Positions 6,931 to 15,646 of a stretch of DNA of 21,867 bases are shown here, piece after piece. A program made the translations under genes and the position numbers. Position 1 is the stretch's first letter, and the number at the start of each line of letters is the position of its first letter. The notes below the pieces were generated by a model. The model worked only from the letters and a program-made list of their open reading frames with translations, did not search any database and had not been told where the DNA came from. Origin of the DNA: JABMMZ01 sp044357345 (lineage in GTDB: Bacteria; Bacteroidota; Bacteroidia; NS11-12g; UBA955); NCBI GenBank assembly GCA_044357345.1, contig JBIKPR010000047.1, forward strand, positions 1-21,867. Direction: 5' to 3'.

Positions 6931-8142
6931 ATGAATATTCACGAATTTCAAGCCAAACAAATCTTAAAATCTTATGGTGTAGCCATTCAAGAAGGCATCG
7001 TTGCTGACACTCCAGAAGGAGCAGTACAAGCAGCCAAAGACATTCAGGCACAAACCGGCAGCAGCTGGGTAGTACTTAAAGCCCAAATCCACGCAGGTGG
7101 TAGAGGTAAAGGTAAGATTGAAGGCATTGAGCAACGTGGAGTTGCTATTGCTAAAAACCTAGAAGATGTTAGCACTATTGCTAAAAACCTTTTAGGAAAT
7201 ACCTTGGTAACTATCCAAACTGGTCCTAAAGGCAAAAAAGTAAACCGTGTATTGGTTGCTCAAGACGTATTTTATCCAGGCGAAAGCGAACCTAAAGAAT
7301 ATTATATAAGTGTATTGTTGGACAGAGCAAAAGGACAAAATGTTATCATTTATACCACAGAAGGTGGAATGGACATTGAAGAAGTTGCTGAGCACACTCC
7401 AGAAAAACTACAAAGAGAATGGGTAGATCCAAAAATTGGATTCCAAGGTTTTCAAGCTAGAAAAATTGCTTTCAACCTAGGTTTAACCGGCAAAGCAGAA
7501 AAAGAAATGGAAAAATTCGTAACCGCTTTATACAGAGCTTACGACGAAACGGATAGCGCAATGTTCGAAATCAACCCAGTATTAAAAACATCTGACGATA
7601 AAATTATCGCAGTAGATGCTAAAGTTGATTTAGATGAAAATGCTTTATACCGTCACAAAGACTACGAAGCGTTAAGAGATGTTGAAGAAGAAGATCCAAC
7701 TGAAGTTGAAGCTAAAAAATTCAACCTTAACTATGTAAAACTTGACGGAAACGTTGGTTGTATGGTGAACGGTGCTGGTTTGGCAATGGCAACTATGGAC
7801 ATCATCAAATTAAGTGGTGGCGAACCTGCTAACTTCCTTGATGTTGGTGGTACTGCAAACGCTGAAACAGTTGAGGCTGGTTTCAAAATCATTTTAAGTG
7901 ACCCGAATGTAAAAGCCATCTTGATCAATATCTTTGGTGGTATTGTAAGATGCGACAGGGTTGCACAAGGTGTGGTTGATGCTTACAATAAAATGGGCAA
8001 TATCCATGTTCCAATTATTGTTCGTTTGCAAGGCACAAATGCTGTTGAAGCGAAGAAACTAATCGACGAAAGTGGCCTTCAAGTTAAATCTGCTATCCTA
8101 TTAAAAGAGGCTGCAGAACTTGTGAAGGAAGTTTTAAGATAA
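6931..8142 (+). CDS. sucC: Succinyl-CoA ligase (ADP-forming) beta subunit
   Basis: A 403-residue beta subunit that binds nucleotide and succinate in the TCA-cycle step converting succinyl-CoA to succinate with ATP (or GTP) formation. The ATP-grasp domain starts at MNIHEFQAKQILKSYGV and contains the AQIHAGGRGKGK loop (about 51-62). The C-terminal ligase domain contains FLDVGGTAN, ILINIFGGIVRCDRVAQGVV and VRLQGTN, all diagnostic. Length is slightly above the roughly 388 residues of the E. coli protein. The partner sucD is not adjacent; a terminator follows instead. Upstream, TATTTTCG (6887-6894) resembles a -7 element with one change, but no TTG was found at the right distance. Codon use is strongly biased toward a small codon set, fitting high expression. 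Confidence 0.96.
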   Translation: MNIHEFQAKQILKSYGVAIQEGIVADTPEGAVQAAKDIQAQTGSSWVVLKAQIHAGGRGKGKIEGIEQRGVAIAKNLEDVSTIAKNLLGNTLVTIQTGPKGKKVNRVLVAQDVFYPGESEPKEYYISVLLDRAKGQNVIIYTTEGGMDIEEVAEHTPEKLQREWVDPKIGFQGFQARKIAFNLGLTGKAEKEMEKFVTALYRAYDETDSAMFEINPVLKTSDDKIIAVDAKVDLDENALYRHKDYEALRDVEEEDPTEVEAKKFNLNYVKLDGNVGCMVNGAGLAMATMDIIKLSGGEPANFLDVGGTANAETVEAGFKIILSDPNVKAILINIFGGIVRCDRVAQGVVDAYNKMGNIHVPIIVRLQGTNAVEAKKLIDESGLQVKSAILLKEAAELVKEVLR

Positions 8143-8168
8143 TAAATAACTAACTGATAGTTACTTAC

Positions 8169-8196
8169 AAAGGGGGCCTAAAGCCCCCTTTTGTAT
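8169..8196 (+). terminator. Rho-independent terminator after sucC
   Basis: A GC-rich stem of 9 bp (AAAGGGGGC at 8169-8177 with GCCCCCTTT at 8183-8191) and a 5-nt loop, followed by a short T-rich tail. It lies about 27 nt after the sucC stop, so the sucC transcript probably ends without reaching mscL. Confidence 0.85.
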
Positions 8197-8267
8197 TAAT
8201 TAATTTTTTGAAATAAATTTTATTATTCTTGAATTTAAGTTAGTTTCGAAACTTTAACAACCTCATT

Positions 8268-8555
8268 ATGGGATTCATATCAGAATTTAAAGAATTTATT
8301 AACAAAGGAAATGTAATCGATCTTGCCGTTGCGGTAATTTTAGGTGGTGCATTCCAAAAAATTGTCGATTCGTTGGTGAACGACATGATTATGCCAATTA
8401 TCGCATTGGTTGGCGGGTTTGAAAAAACCGAAGATCTAAAAGCAGGGCCGTTTACTTATGGCAAACTGATCGCTTCTAGCATCAACTTTTTATTAATTGC
8501 TTTGGTATTGTTTAGCATCGTTAAACTATTGAACAAGGCAAAAGAGAAAATCTAA
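8268..8555 (+). CDS. mscL: Large-conductance mechanosensitive channel, short form
   Basis: A 95-residue homopentameric membrane channel that opens under membrane tension to release solutes on hypo-osmotic shock. The N-terminal amphipathic helix (FISEFKEFINKGNVIDLAVAVILGGAF) and TM1 (about 15-44) match MscL well, as does TM2 (about 65-88, SINFLLIALVLFSIVKLLNKAKEK). The protein is about 40 residues shorter than the E. coli channel: the periplasmic loop between the helices is short, and the C-terminal cytoplasmic helical bundle is absent. The stop is followed almost at once by a strong terminator, so this is a compact gene and not an obvious frameshift. Upstream, TAGTTTCG (8241-8248) may be a -7 element but has no good partner. 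Confidence 0.93.
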   Translation: MGFISEFKEFINKGNVIDLAVAVILGGAFQKIVDSLVNDMIMPIIALVGGFEKTEDLKAGPFTYGKLIASSINFLLIALVLFSIVKLLNKAKEKI

Positions 8556-8572
8556 CCCTTTTACTTTATTTG

Positions 8573-8603
8573 GTGCCAGGGTAATTATCCTGGCACTTTT
8601 TTT
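8573..8603 (+). terminator. Rho-independent terminator after mscL
   Basis: An 8-bp GC-rich stem (GTGCCAGG 8573-8580, CCTGGCAC 8589-8596), an 8-nt loop and a run of seven T (8597-8603). It lies 17 nt after the mscL stop and only 20 nt before the next ATG, so the DUF3078 gene either relies on read-through or has a promoter inside this short region. Confidence 0.88.
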
Positions 8604-8623
8604 ATATTAAAATTTTTTACAAC

Positions 8624-9682
8624 ATGAGAAAAACACTCCTATTGTTCGCCATTGCTGCGCTCGCTATTCCTGCATTTGCCCAATCAGCCGACGAAGATGT
8701 AAAGAAAAAAGCATCAGAAGGCAATGTCATCAAAGACATTAAAGATACAGGTTGGGTAAAAGGTGGATTCTTTAGCACCAACCTATCCAGCAATACATTT
8801 TCAAATTGGTCGCAGGGCGGCACCAACAGCATGGCTATTATTGCCAACTCTAGCTTATTTGCCATCAACAGAAGCCGAAATGGCAAGGGCATTTGGGAGA
8901 ATTATTTAGACCTAGCCTATGGGGTAATACGCAATGGTGAAGGTAAAATTGACGACCCAAGCGACCCAAGCAAACGCATTAAAAATCCGTTTGTTAAGAA
9001 TGAGGACAAACTGGTGTTTCTATCAAAATATGGGCGAAGGATTAATGAAAAAACCAATTATTCAGTGCTTCTGAGCTTGAATACACAAATGTTTCCTGGA
9101 TGGGCAGCAACGGATATTTTAAGAAGAGACAACCATGTATCAAATTTTTTGGCTCAAGGTTTTGGCTATTTTTCGCTGGGGATCGACTACAAACCAAAAA
9201 AGCATTTGTCTATTTACATTTCACCGGTAACGGCAAAATACACGCTTGTTCGTGAACAAAGACTGGCTGATCTTGGCCTATATGGCGTCGAAGCCGCAAC
9301 TTATGACACCACTGGTGCCTATTTGGGAAATGCACCTAGAAAACTGAGTGATGGACAACGTTTACGCACAGAATTAGGTGTTTACATAAACATTACGTTT
9401 AATAAAGATGTGGCTAAAAACATCAATTACCAATCGCGCTTAGAATTGTTCAAAAACTACACAACACTTCCAAGTGGAAATGCATTTGAGCAAATTGACC
9501 TTAACTGGCAAAACACATTAAACATGAAAGTTAACAAATACATTTCAGTGGTTATAATCAACCAAGTAATATGGGATTATGATGTAGACATTAACAGCAG
9601 TTTGGAAGGCACGCAAAGAAATTGGCAATTAAAAAACTTTTTTGGTGTCGGCTTTTCAGCTAAATTTGGAGATAAATTATAA
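8624..9682 (+). CDS. DUF3078 family exported protein, probable outer-membrane beta-barrel
   Basis: A 352-residue protein with a signal peptide (MRKTLLLFAIAALAIPAFA, cleavage before Q20). The mature protein begins with a short charged segment and then GWVKGGFFSTNLSSNTFSNWSQGGTNS, the characteristic opening of DUF3078. The rest alternates polar and aromatic residues in beta-strand fashion and ends LKNFFGVGFSAKFGDKL, typical of outer-membrane barrels. The function of the family is unknown; an outer-membrane location is inferred from the strand pattern. The yciO-like gene starts 27 nt downstream on the same strand, so the two may be co-transcribed. Confidence 0.8.
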   Translation: MRKTLLLFAIAALAIPAFAQSADEDVKKKASEGNVIKDIKDTGWVKGGFFSTNLSSNTFSNWSQGGTNSMAIIANSSLFAINRSRNGKGIWENYLDLAYGVIRNGEGKIDDPSDPSKRIKNPFVKNEDKLVFLSKYGRRINEKTNYSVLLSLNTQMFPGWAATDILRRDNHVSNFLAQGFGYFSLGIDYKPKKHLSIYISPVTAKYTLVREQRLADLGLYGVEAATYDTTGAYLGNAPRKLSDGQRLRTELGVYINITFNKDVAKNINYQSRLELFKNYTTLPSGNAFEQIDLNWQNTLNMKVNKYISVVIINQVIWDYDVDINSSLEGTQRNWQLKNFFGVGFSAKFGDKL

Positions 9683-9709
9683 TCTTATCTAGATTGTAAT
9701 TTACTCAAA

Positions 9710-10324
9710 ATGGCAACATTAGAAATAAGAGAACAAAGTCCTGACGACCGCAAGCTGCGTTTGGTTGCAAACGATTTAATGGCGGGCGACATAGCGATTT
9801 GTCCGACAGATACTTTGTATGCTTTTGTATGTACATTGTCTAATAGAGCTGGCATTGAAAAGATTTGCAAATTGGTTGGCAAAAAACCAGAAAAGGCAAA
9901 TTTGTCGATCATTTGTTCTGACCTAAAACATATCAGCGATTACACCTTACAATTCAGCAAAAGCACTTACAAATTGATGAATAGAAATTTGCCTGGTCCT
10001 TTTACTTTTATCTTACGAGCGAACAACAAAGTACCCAAACTATTTTTAAGCAACAGAAAATCATTGGGTATTCGTGTTCCAAATTCAAAAATAGCGATGT
10101 CTTTGGTTGAATTGTGCGGAGAACCTTTGGTATCGGCGTCTGTTCACCACCCCAATTCATCTGAGATTGTTTTAGCCCATATTGAAGAAATAGAAAATCA
10201 ATACGGCCATCAAGTAGCTTGGACCATTGATGCAGGTGAAGGTGGTTTGATGGGATCGGCGGTTATCGATTGCACAGGGGAAGAACCAGAGATACTTCGC
10301 GAAGGCCCAAGCCCAATATTATAG
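9710..10324 (+). CDS. YciO/Sua5/TsaC (YrdC-domain) family protein
   Basis: A 204-residue single YrdC-domain protein. The family includes the threonylcarbamoyl-AMP synthases TsaC and Sua5 used for the t6A tRNA modification. Conserved family segments are CPTDTLYAFVC (31-41), the NRNLPGPFTFIL region (about 93-104), SLGIRVPNSKIA (about 123-134), GEPLVSASVH (about 142-151) and the terminal VIDCTGEEPEILREG. The loop that reads KxRP...PL..H in true TsaC/Sua5 is here GKKPEKANLSIICSD, closer to E. coli YciO. I therefore place it in the YciO subfamily, whose biochemical role is less certain than that of TsaC, and expect a separate TsaC/Sua5 elsewhere in the genome. Confidence 0.8.
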   Translation: MATLEIREQSPDDRKLRLVANDLMAGDIAICPTDTLYAFVCTLSNRAGIEKICKLVGKKPEKANLSIICSDLKHISDYTLQFSKSTYKLMNRNLPGPFTFILRANNKVPKLFLSNRKSLGIRVPNSKIAMSLVELCGEPLVSASVHHPNSSEIVLAHIEEIENQYGHQVAWTIDAGEGGLMGSAVIDCTGEEPEILREGPSPIL

Positions 10325-10481
10325 ATAGCTTTACCTCTAATAAAAAGACAATTACGCCATTCTAATGGCCCAAAACACGCTAGCATTCTTTTATCAAGCA
10401 TGGTGATAATATGAAAAAAAAACCTTAAAATTGCATTTGAATAAGCAAAATAAGAATTCGCTTTAAACGCAAGATAAACAA

Positions 10482-10784
10482 ATGGCTAGTCAAGATATCT
10501 CAATAAAGGTCAATATAGGTGACAGGATATACCCCTTGAAGATACAAGCCAAGGAAGAAGAATATGTCAGAAAGGCTGCAAAGCTTCTGAACGAAAAAAT
10601 GGGATTTTTCAATAGCAATTTTTCTGTAAAGGACAAAATTGATGGTCTAGCAATGGCCGCATTAGAGTTTGCAGTTGATGCTTTGAACAAATCAAACGAG
10701 AACACTCAATACAAGGAACAAAGCATTGACTTTACACCAATCGAAAGTCAAATCGCAGAGATTGAGAATATTCTAAAACCATAA
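10482..10784 (+). CDS. zapA: Cell division protein ZapA
   Basis: A 100-residue cytoplasmic protein that binds FtsZ and bundles its filaments at the division ring. The N-terminal beta-rich part (ISIKVNIGDRIYPLKIQAKEEEYVRKAAKLLNEKM) is the recognisable ZapA domain; the C-terminal half is helical and should form the dimeric coiled coil. The gene sits 58 nt upstream of rny, a zapA-rny pairing I associate with Bacteroidota. The 157-nt gap before zapA contains an AT-rich stretch with TGCATTTG (10432-10439), a one-mismatch -7 candidate lacking an upstream TTG. No RNA gene was recognised there. Confidence 0.87.
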   Translation: MASQDISIKVNIGDRIYPLKIQAKEEEYVRKAAKLLNEKMGFFNSNFSVKDKIDGLAMAALEFAVDALNKSNENTQYKEQSIDFTPIESQIAEIENILKP

Positions 10785-10842
10785 TCTAGCGTTGAAAAGT
10801 TAATTTATCACTAGCTTGTTCATTTAAACCCTTATAAATTAA

Positions 10843-12384
10843 ATGAGCATATTATTGTACATCATCATTGGGCTTTTAGGACTTGCCGTTGGATATTTCG
10901 CCGGCATGCCTATCATTAAGAAGCAGCTTCAGGCGCAAGCCAATCTGTATCTTGAAGAGGCCAAATCAAAAGCAGAAGCAGTTAAACAAAGCAAAATGCT
11001 TGAATCTAAAGAACGCTTCTTATCACTTAAAACAGAGCATGATAAAGAAGTTCAAAAGCGCAATTCAGAAATTCAAATTTCCGAGAACCGCATCAAACAA
11101 AAAGAACAATCCTTAGACGACAAAATCAAAACCTACAAGTCTAAAGAAGATGACTTGGAAAAATTCAAAGGTCAACTTTCTACCCAACAAAACGCATTAT
11201 CAAGAAAAGAAAACGAAGTTGAGCAAAGCCGTCAACAACAAATCAAAATGTTGGAGAAGGTTTCCAATCTAACCGTTGATGAGGCGAAAGCACAAATGAT
11301 TGAAGCCGTAAAAGCAGACGCCCACACCGATGCTATTACCCAAAGTAAAATCATTGTTGAAGAAGCAAAGCTAAATGCAACGAAAGAGGCTAAACGTATT
11401 GTACTTCAAACCATTCAAAGAACAGCAGCTGAAACAGCTATTGAAAATACAGTTACTGTATTCAATCTTGAAAACGATGACATCAAAGGCCGTATCATTG
11501 GCCGTGAAGGCCGTAACATCCGTGCTTTAGAAGCAGCAACTGGTATCGAAATCATTGTTGATGACACCCCTGAAGCAATTGTTCTTTCTGGTTTTGACCC
11601 AGTTAGAAGAGAAATCGCCCGTTTGTCTTTACACAAGTTGGTGGCTGATGGCCGTATCCACCCTGCCCGTATCGAAGAAATAGTTGAAAAGACAAGAAAA
11701 GACATCGAGCAAGAAATTATCGAAATCGGCCAACGCACTGTTGTTGATTTAGGTGTTACTGGTTTGCACCCTGAATTAATCCGTATCGTTGGTAGAATGC
11801 GTTACCGTTCATCTTACGGACAAAACTTATTAAAGCACAGCCGTGAAGTTGCCAATCTTTGTGCGACCATGGCAACCGAATTAGGCTTAAATGCTAAATT
11901 GGCTAAACGTGCAGGTTTGTTACACGATATTGGAAAAGTACCTGAGGATGATGCGGAAACTCCACACGCATTGTTGGGCATGAAATGGGCTGAAAAATAT
12001 GGCGAACACCCTGAAGTCGTTAACGCTATTGGTGCCCACCACGACGAAATAGAAATGACCTCTATGCTGTCTCCAATTGTGCAAGCATGTGACGCGATTA
12101 GCGGTTCACGTCCAGGTGCAAGAAGAGAAGACACTGAAAACTACATCAAACGTTTGAAAGACTTAGAAGCCTTGGCAATGAGTTTCAAAGGCGTTGATAA
12201 GGCCTTCGCTATTCAAGCCGGTAGAGAGCTTCGTGTAATGGTTGATAGTGAAAGAGCTACAGACTTAGAAGTTGACAACCTAAGTTTTGAGATTTCTCAA
12301 AAAATCATGAAAGAAATGATCTATCCAGGTCAGATAAAAATTACTGTAATCCGTGAAAAGAGAGCAGTTAACTTTGCAAAATAA
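10843..12384 (+). CDS. rny: Ribonuclease Y
   Basis: A 513-residue membrane-anchored endoribonuclease that starts decay of many mRNAs. Domains in order: N-terminal membrane helix (about 3-22), long charged coiled coil (about 25-150), KH RNA-binding domain with GRIIGREGRNIR (216-227), and the HD phosphohydrolase domain with HSREVANLC (332-340) and LLHDIGKV (359-366), where H361 and D362 are the HD metal ligands; AHHDEIE (398-404) follows. All elements are intact and the length is normal. It lies between zapA and aroC with short gaps (58 and 25 nt), suggesting one transcript. The C-terminal half uses a narrower, more biased codon set than the coiled-coil region. Confidence 0.95.
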   Translation: MSILLYIIIGLLGLAVGYFAGMPIIKKQLQAQANLYLEEAKSKAEAVKQSKMLESKERFLSLKTEHDKEVQKRNSEIQISENRIKQKEQSLDDKIKTYKSKEDDLEKFKGQLSTQQNALSRKENEVEQSRQQQIKMLEKVSNLTVDEAKAQMIEAVKADAHTDAITQSKIIVEEAKLNATKEAKRIVLQTIQRTAAETAIENTVTVFNLENDDIKGRIIGREGRNIRALEAATGIEIIVDDTPEAIVLSGFDPVRREIARLSLHKLVADGRIHPARIEEIVEKTRKDIEQEIIEIGQRTVVDLGVTGLHPELIRIVGRMRYRSSYGQNLLKHSREVANLCATMATELGLNAKLAKRAGLLHDIGKVPEDDAETPHALLGMKWAEKYGEHPEVVNAIGAHHDEIEMTSMLSPIVQACDAISGSRPGARREDTENYIKRLKDLEALAMSFKGVDKAFAIQAGRELRVMVDSERATDLEVDNLSFEISQKIMKEMIYPGQIKITVIREKRAVNFAK

Positions 12385-12409
12385 TTCGTTCTTCGATTTC
12401 TGAAAATTA

Positions 12410-13465
12410 ATGTCCAACCGTATTGGCCATAGCTTAAACATTGCCTCATTTGGCGAATCACATGGAAACATGGTTGGTGTCGTTATTGATGGTTTTCCTG
12501 CAGCTATTCCAATTGACGTAGACTTTATCCAATCAGAACTAAACCGAAGAAGACCCGGTCAATCGGATATTACTAGCGCCAGAAATGAAAGTGATGCATT
12601 CACAATCGTCTCTGGCGTTTTTAATGGTTTAAGCACTGGGGCACCTATTTGCATTCAGATACCAAACCAATCTCAAATTTCTAAAGATTACGAGCACCTC
12701 AAAAACGTATACAGACCTGGACATGCAGACAAGGTTTACGACGAAAAATATGGCCACCGCGATTATTTAGGTGGTGGACGAAGCAGCGCAAGAATCACAG
12801 CTGCATGGGTAGCTGCTGCAGCCATTTTCAAATCGTATTTACTAAACAAAGAAGGAATTAAAATCCAAGCAGTGGTTAGTGCCGTTGGTGATATCTCTGT
12901 TAAAAATATTTTTAACTTGGACTGGTCGCAAGCTGAATCAAATCCGGTTCGTTGCCCCGACCTAGAGACAGCCAATCAGATTGAAGAACTCATTAAAAAA
13001 ACGGCACTTGTAGGCGACAGTTTAGGTGGCATCATCAGCTGTAAAGTTAATAATTGCCCAAGCGGTTTGGGAGAGCCTGTATTCGATAAATTAAATGCTG
13101 ATTTGGCTAAAGCCATTTTTAGCATCAATGCGGTTAAGGGCATAGAATTTGGGGCAGGATTTAATGGAAGCAAACACAAAGGCAGTGAAAACAATGATGC
13201 ACCAAACAGCTCGATGAACAACGATGGTGGAATTACAGCAGGCATCAGCAATGGCAAAGACATTTTGTTTAACACCGCATTCAAACCCGTTTCTAGTATA
13301 GCCAAAGAACAAATGGCCGAATACATCAATGGGGACATAGCGCCACTTCAAATCACAGGCCGACATGATCCCTGTGTTTTGCCAAGGGCAGTGCCTATTG
13401 TAGAGGCAATGACAGCATTGGTGCTATGCGACCATTTATTACTAAATTTAAAATACAAAAAATGA
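12410..13465 (+). CDS. aroC: Chorismate synthase
   Basis: A 351-residue enzyme of the shikimate pathway that converts 5-enolpyruvylshikimate-3-phosphate to chorismate and needs reduced FMN. Diagnostic segments are the start (IGHSLNIASFGESHG), RRRPGQSDITSARNESDAF, YRPGHADKVYDEKYGHRDYLGGGRSSAR split across 101-129, GIEFGAGF (about 245-252), NDGGITAGISNGKDI and the ending GRHDPCVLPRAVPIVEAMTALVL. The length matches the family. No other aro gene is nearby. It begins 25 nt after rny on the same strand. Confidence 0.96.
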   Translation: MSNRIGHSLNIASFGESHGNMVGVVIDGFPAAIPIDVDFIQSELNRRRPGQSDITSARNESDAFTIVSGVFNGLSTGAPICIQIPNQSQISKDYEHLKNVYRPGHADKVYDEKYGHRDYLGGGRSSARITAAWVAAAAIFKSYLLNKEGIKIQAVVSAVGDISVKNIFNLDWSQAESNPVRCPDLETANQIEELIKKTALVGDSLGGIISCKVNNCPSGLGEPVFDKLNADLAKAIFSINAVKGIEFGAGFNGSKHKGSENNDAPNSSMNNDGGITAGISNGKDILFNTAFKPVSSIAKEQMAEYINGDIAPLQITGRHDPCVLPRAVPIVEAMTALVLCDHLLLNLKYKK

Positions 13466-13545
13466 CCGAATGATGACAGAATTTTTCCTTAACTTTCAGT
13501 CCAATACAGTAGAAGAATAAAATTTACACCACGAATAATCGAAAA

Positions 13546-15633
13546 ATGAAGAAATTAATCCTTGCAATTGTTTTAATCCAAAGTATACTAAGTGTTTATA
13601 GCCAATGTTTAACCGACCATTACCACAAAGTTGCAAAAGCAAAAGACCCAATCATAGAAGCTGCTGAAAAAGCATTCAACGAAAGTGTTGTTCAAGTTGG
13701 CAACAACAAACGTGCTACCAAATACATCATCCCGGTGGTTTTCCATGTGATGCACACCAATGGATCGGAAAACATTTCCAAAAAACAAATCGAAGACCAA
13801 ATCCGAATTTTAAATGAAGATTTCAGTTTTACAAACGCTAACAGATCGGGTATACGCTCTGCTTTTATAGGTGTAACAGCAGACTGTCAAATAGAATTCA
13901 GATTGGCTCAAATAGACCCAAATGGCAATTGCACAGATGGCATTAACCGCGTGTACACGCCTTTGCACTTTGATGCGAGAGACAATATAAAATCAGTTTC
14001 AGGTGCAAGATGGGACAATAAAAAATACTTAAATATATGGACCGTTAGCACCATTCAAGACAATAGCGGTTCAGGCGGCACTACTTTAGGTTATGCCTAT
14101 TTACCCAGTGCTGTTGCGCAAGGCTTTAGTGCACAAGACGGCATTGTAATGCGCTCAGATTATGTAGGCACCATCGGCACAGGTTCAGTTAGCGGAGCAG
14201 GTAGAACCTTGACCCATGAAATTGGACATTACCTTGGCTTATTGCACACCTTTGACGGTGCATGTGCAGGAACCGGTTCTAATGCTGGCGACTTTTGCGC
14301 TGACACCCCTCCAGTTGCGGGCACTTTTACCAATGCTAGCTGCCCTAGTGGAGGAAACTCATGCTCTACAGATGCGCCAAATTTAATTGACCAATGGGAA
14401 AACTACATGGATTATTCTTCCGGTACTTGCCAAAGCATGTTTAGCTTAAACCAAAAAAGCAGAATGCATGCAGTTTTAACAAACTATAGTTTTAGAATTA
14501 ATTTAGTTTCTACAGCAAACCTCCTTGCTACAGGTGTAAACAAAGGGAATGTTGCGCCTGTGGCATCATTTTCAAGCAGTTCTCGCAGTGTATGTGCTGG
14601 AGACCCAGTATTTTATTACGACAATTCTTGCAAAGCTCAAGTCACCAGCAAACAATGGACATTTACCGGTGCAAATATCACAAGCACAAATAAAGACACC
14701 CCTGTAGTAACATACAAAACCCCTGGTATGTATAAAGTTACTTTAAACGTAACAAACTCTTTTGGAAGTAATTCTACAACTATAGACAATTATATTGAAG
14801 TGAAACCACGCGTGGCTACTGGCAAACCAAGCATGATTCAAGATTTTGGAAAAGCTACTTGGAATGTTGGAACAGGTTGGAAAATACTTGACCAAGGAAC
14901 GGTTAAATTTACACGAGATACCACAACAGGTTATAGAGGCAACAATTGCATTGTGGCTCCAATTAACAGCACTGTTGTGGTTGGACAACGCTTCCAACTG
15001 GTTTCTCCAGGTGTTGACCTTAGGCCACTGATTGGGAAGAATCCAAAAATATCGATGATGATTGGCTATTTAAGACAAAACACTTCTTCTTCTGAAGATT
15101 TACGATTGTATCAATCTAAAGGATGCGATTACTCTTGGAATCAATTCTTGTACAGAAATGCTAGCTTTATTTCATACAATGCAACGACCTATGCCCCAAG
15201 TTTCAAACCATCTTCACCATTGCATTGGAAGCAGGTAACATTTAGCTTGTCTAGTTATGAAAATGACAGCAATATTTCTTTCATGATTGAAGTTGTAAGT
15301 GGCGCTGGAAATGCTGTTTATATTGATGAAATCAACATAGGCCAATTCAACACTGCGCTTGAAGGAGTTAAAAATATCCAGAATTTAAATATTTATCCCA
15401 ACCCTAGCGAGAATGAAATCAATGTTGCATACACCAATCTTGATGGCGAAACTGAAGTTTGGCTTGAAAATATCGAAGGAAAAAGAATTGCAAATATTAT
15501 GGAAAGCAGCAATGAAACCGGCGACATACGAGTGACTTACAGCAAAGACCCATCCATCAGCAATGGAATTTATATTTTAAAAATAAGATCAAATGACCAA
15601 GTTATCAATAAAAAGGTAATATTTGCAAATTGA
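13546..15633 (+). CDS. Secreted M43 (pappalysin/cytophagalysin) metalloprotease with PKD and T9SS sorting domain
   Basis: A 695-residue secreted protease. The signal peptide covers 1-20 (ending LSVYSQ). The M43 catalytic domain (about 55-315) has the zinc-binding HEIGHYLGLLH (224-234: H224, H228 and H234 as ligands, E225 catalytic) and the Met-turn ENYMDY with M288; several cysteines nearby could form disulfides. A PKD-like domain follows at about 336-420, then a beta-sandwich region at about 430-600, and a type A C-terminal sorting domain (about 612-695, beginning LNIYPNPSENEINV and ending in Lys-rich VINKKVIFAN). The sorting domain should direct export across the outer membrane by the type IX system. 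Substrate is unknown. topA starts 13 nt downstream. Confidence 0.93.
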   Translation: MKKLILAIVLIQSILSVYSQCLTDHYHKVAKAKDPIIEAAEKAFNESVVQVGNNKRATKYIIPVVFHVMHTNGSENISKKQIEDQIRILNEDFSFTNANRSGIRSAFIGVTADCQIEFRLAQIDPNGNCTDGINRVYTPLHFDARDNIKSVSGARWDNKKYLNIWTVSTIQDNSGSGGTTLGYAYLPSAVAQGFSAQDGIVMRSDYVGTIGTGSVSGAGRTLTHEIGHYLGLLHTFDGACAGTGSNAGDFCADTPPVAGTFTNASCPSGGNSCSTDAPNLIDQWENYMDYSSGTCQSMFSLNQKSRMHAVLTNYSFRINLVSTANLLATGVNKGNVAPVASFSSSSRSVCAGDPVFYYDNSCKAQVTSKQWTFTGANITSTNKDTPVVTYKTPGMYKVTLNVTNSFGSNSTTIDNYIEVKPRVATGKPSMIQDFGKATWNVGTGWKILDQGTVKFTRDTTTGYRGNNCIVAPINSTVVVGQRFQLVSPGVDLRPLIGKNPKISMMIGYLRQNTSSSEDLRLYQSKGCDYSWNQFLYRNASFISYNATTYAPSFKPSSPLHWKQVTFSLSSYENDSNISFMIEVVSGAGNAVYIDEINIGQFNTALEGVKNIQNLNIYPNPSENEINVAYTNLDGETEVWLENIEGKRIANIMESSNETGDIRVTYSKDPSISNGIYILKIRSNDQVINKKVIFAN

Positions 15634-15646
15634 TTCCAAACCTATA

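Noticed and set aside
10325..10481. Possible small RNA (6S-like) or tRNA upstream of zapA
   Set aside because: No cloverleaf, CCA-type end or long bubble-like stem could be traced in this 157-nt AT-rich gap.
15623..15646. TTG start for topA
   Set aside because: It overlaps the end of the protease gene and adds eight non-conserved residues before the canonical MTKNLVIVESP start.
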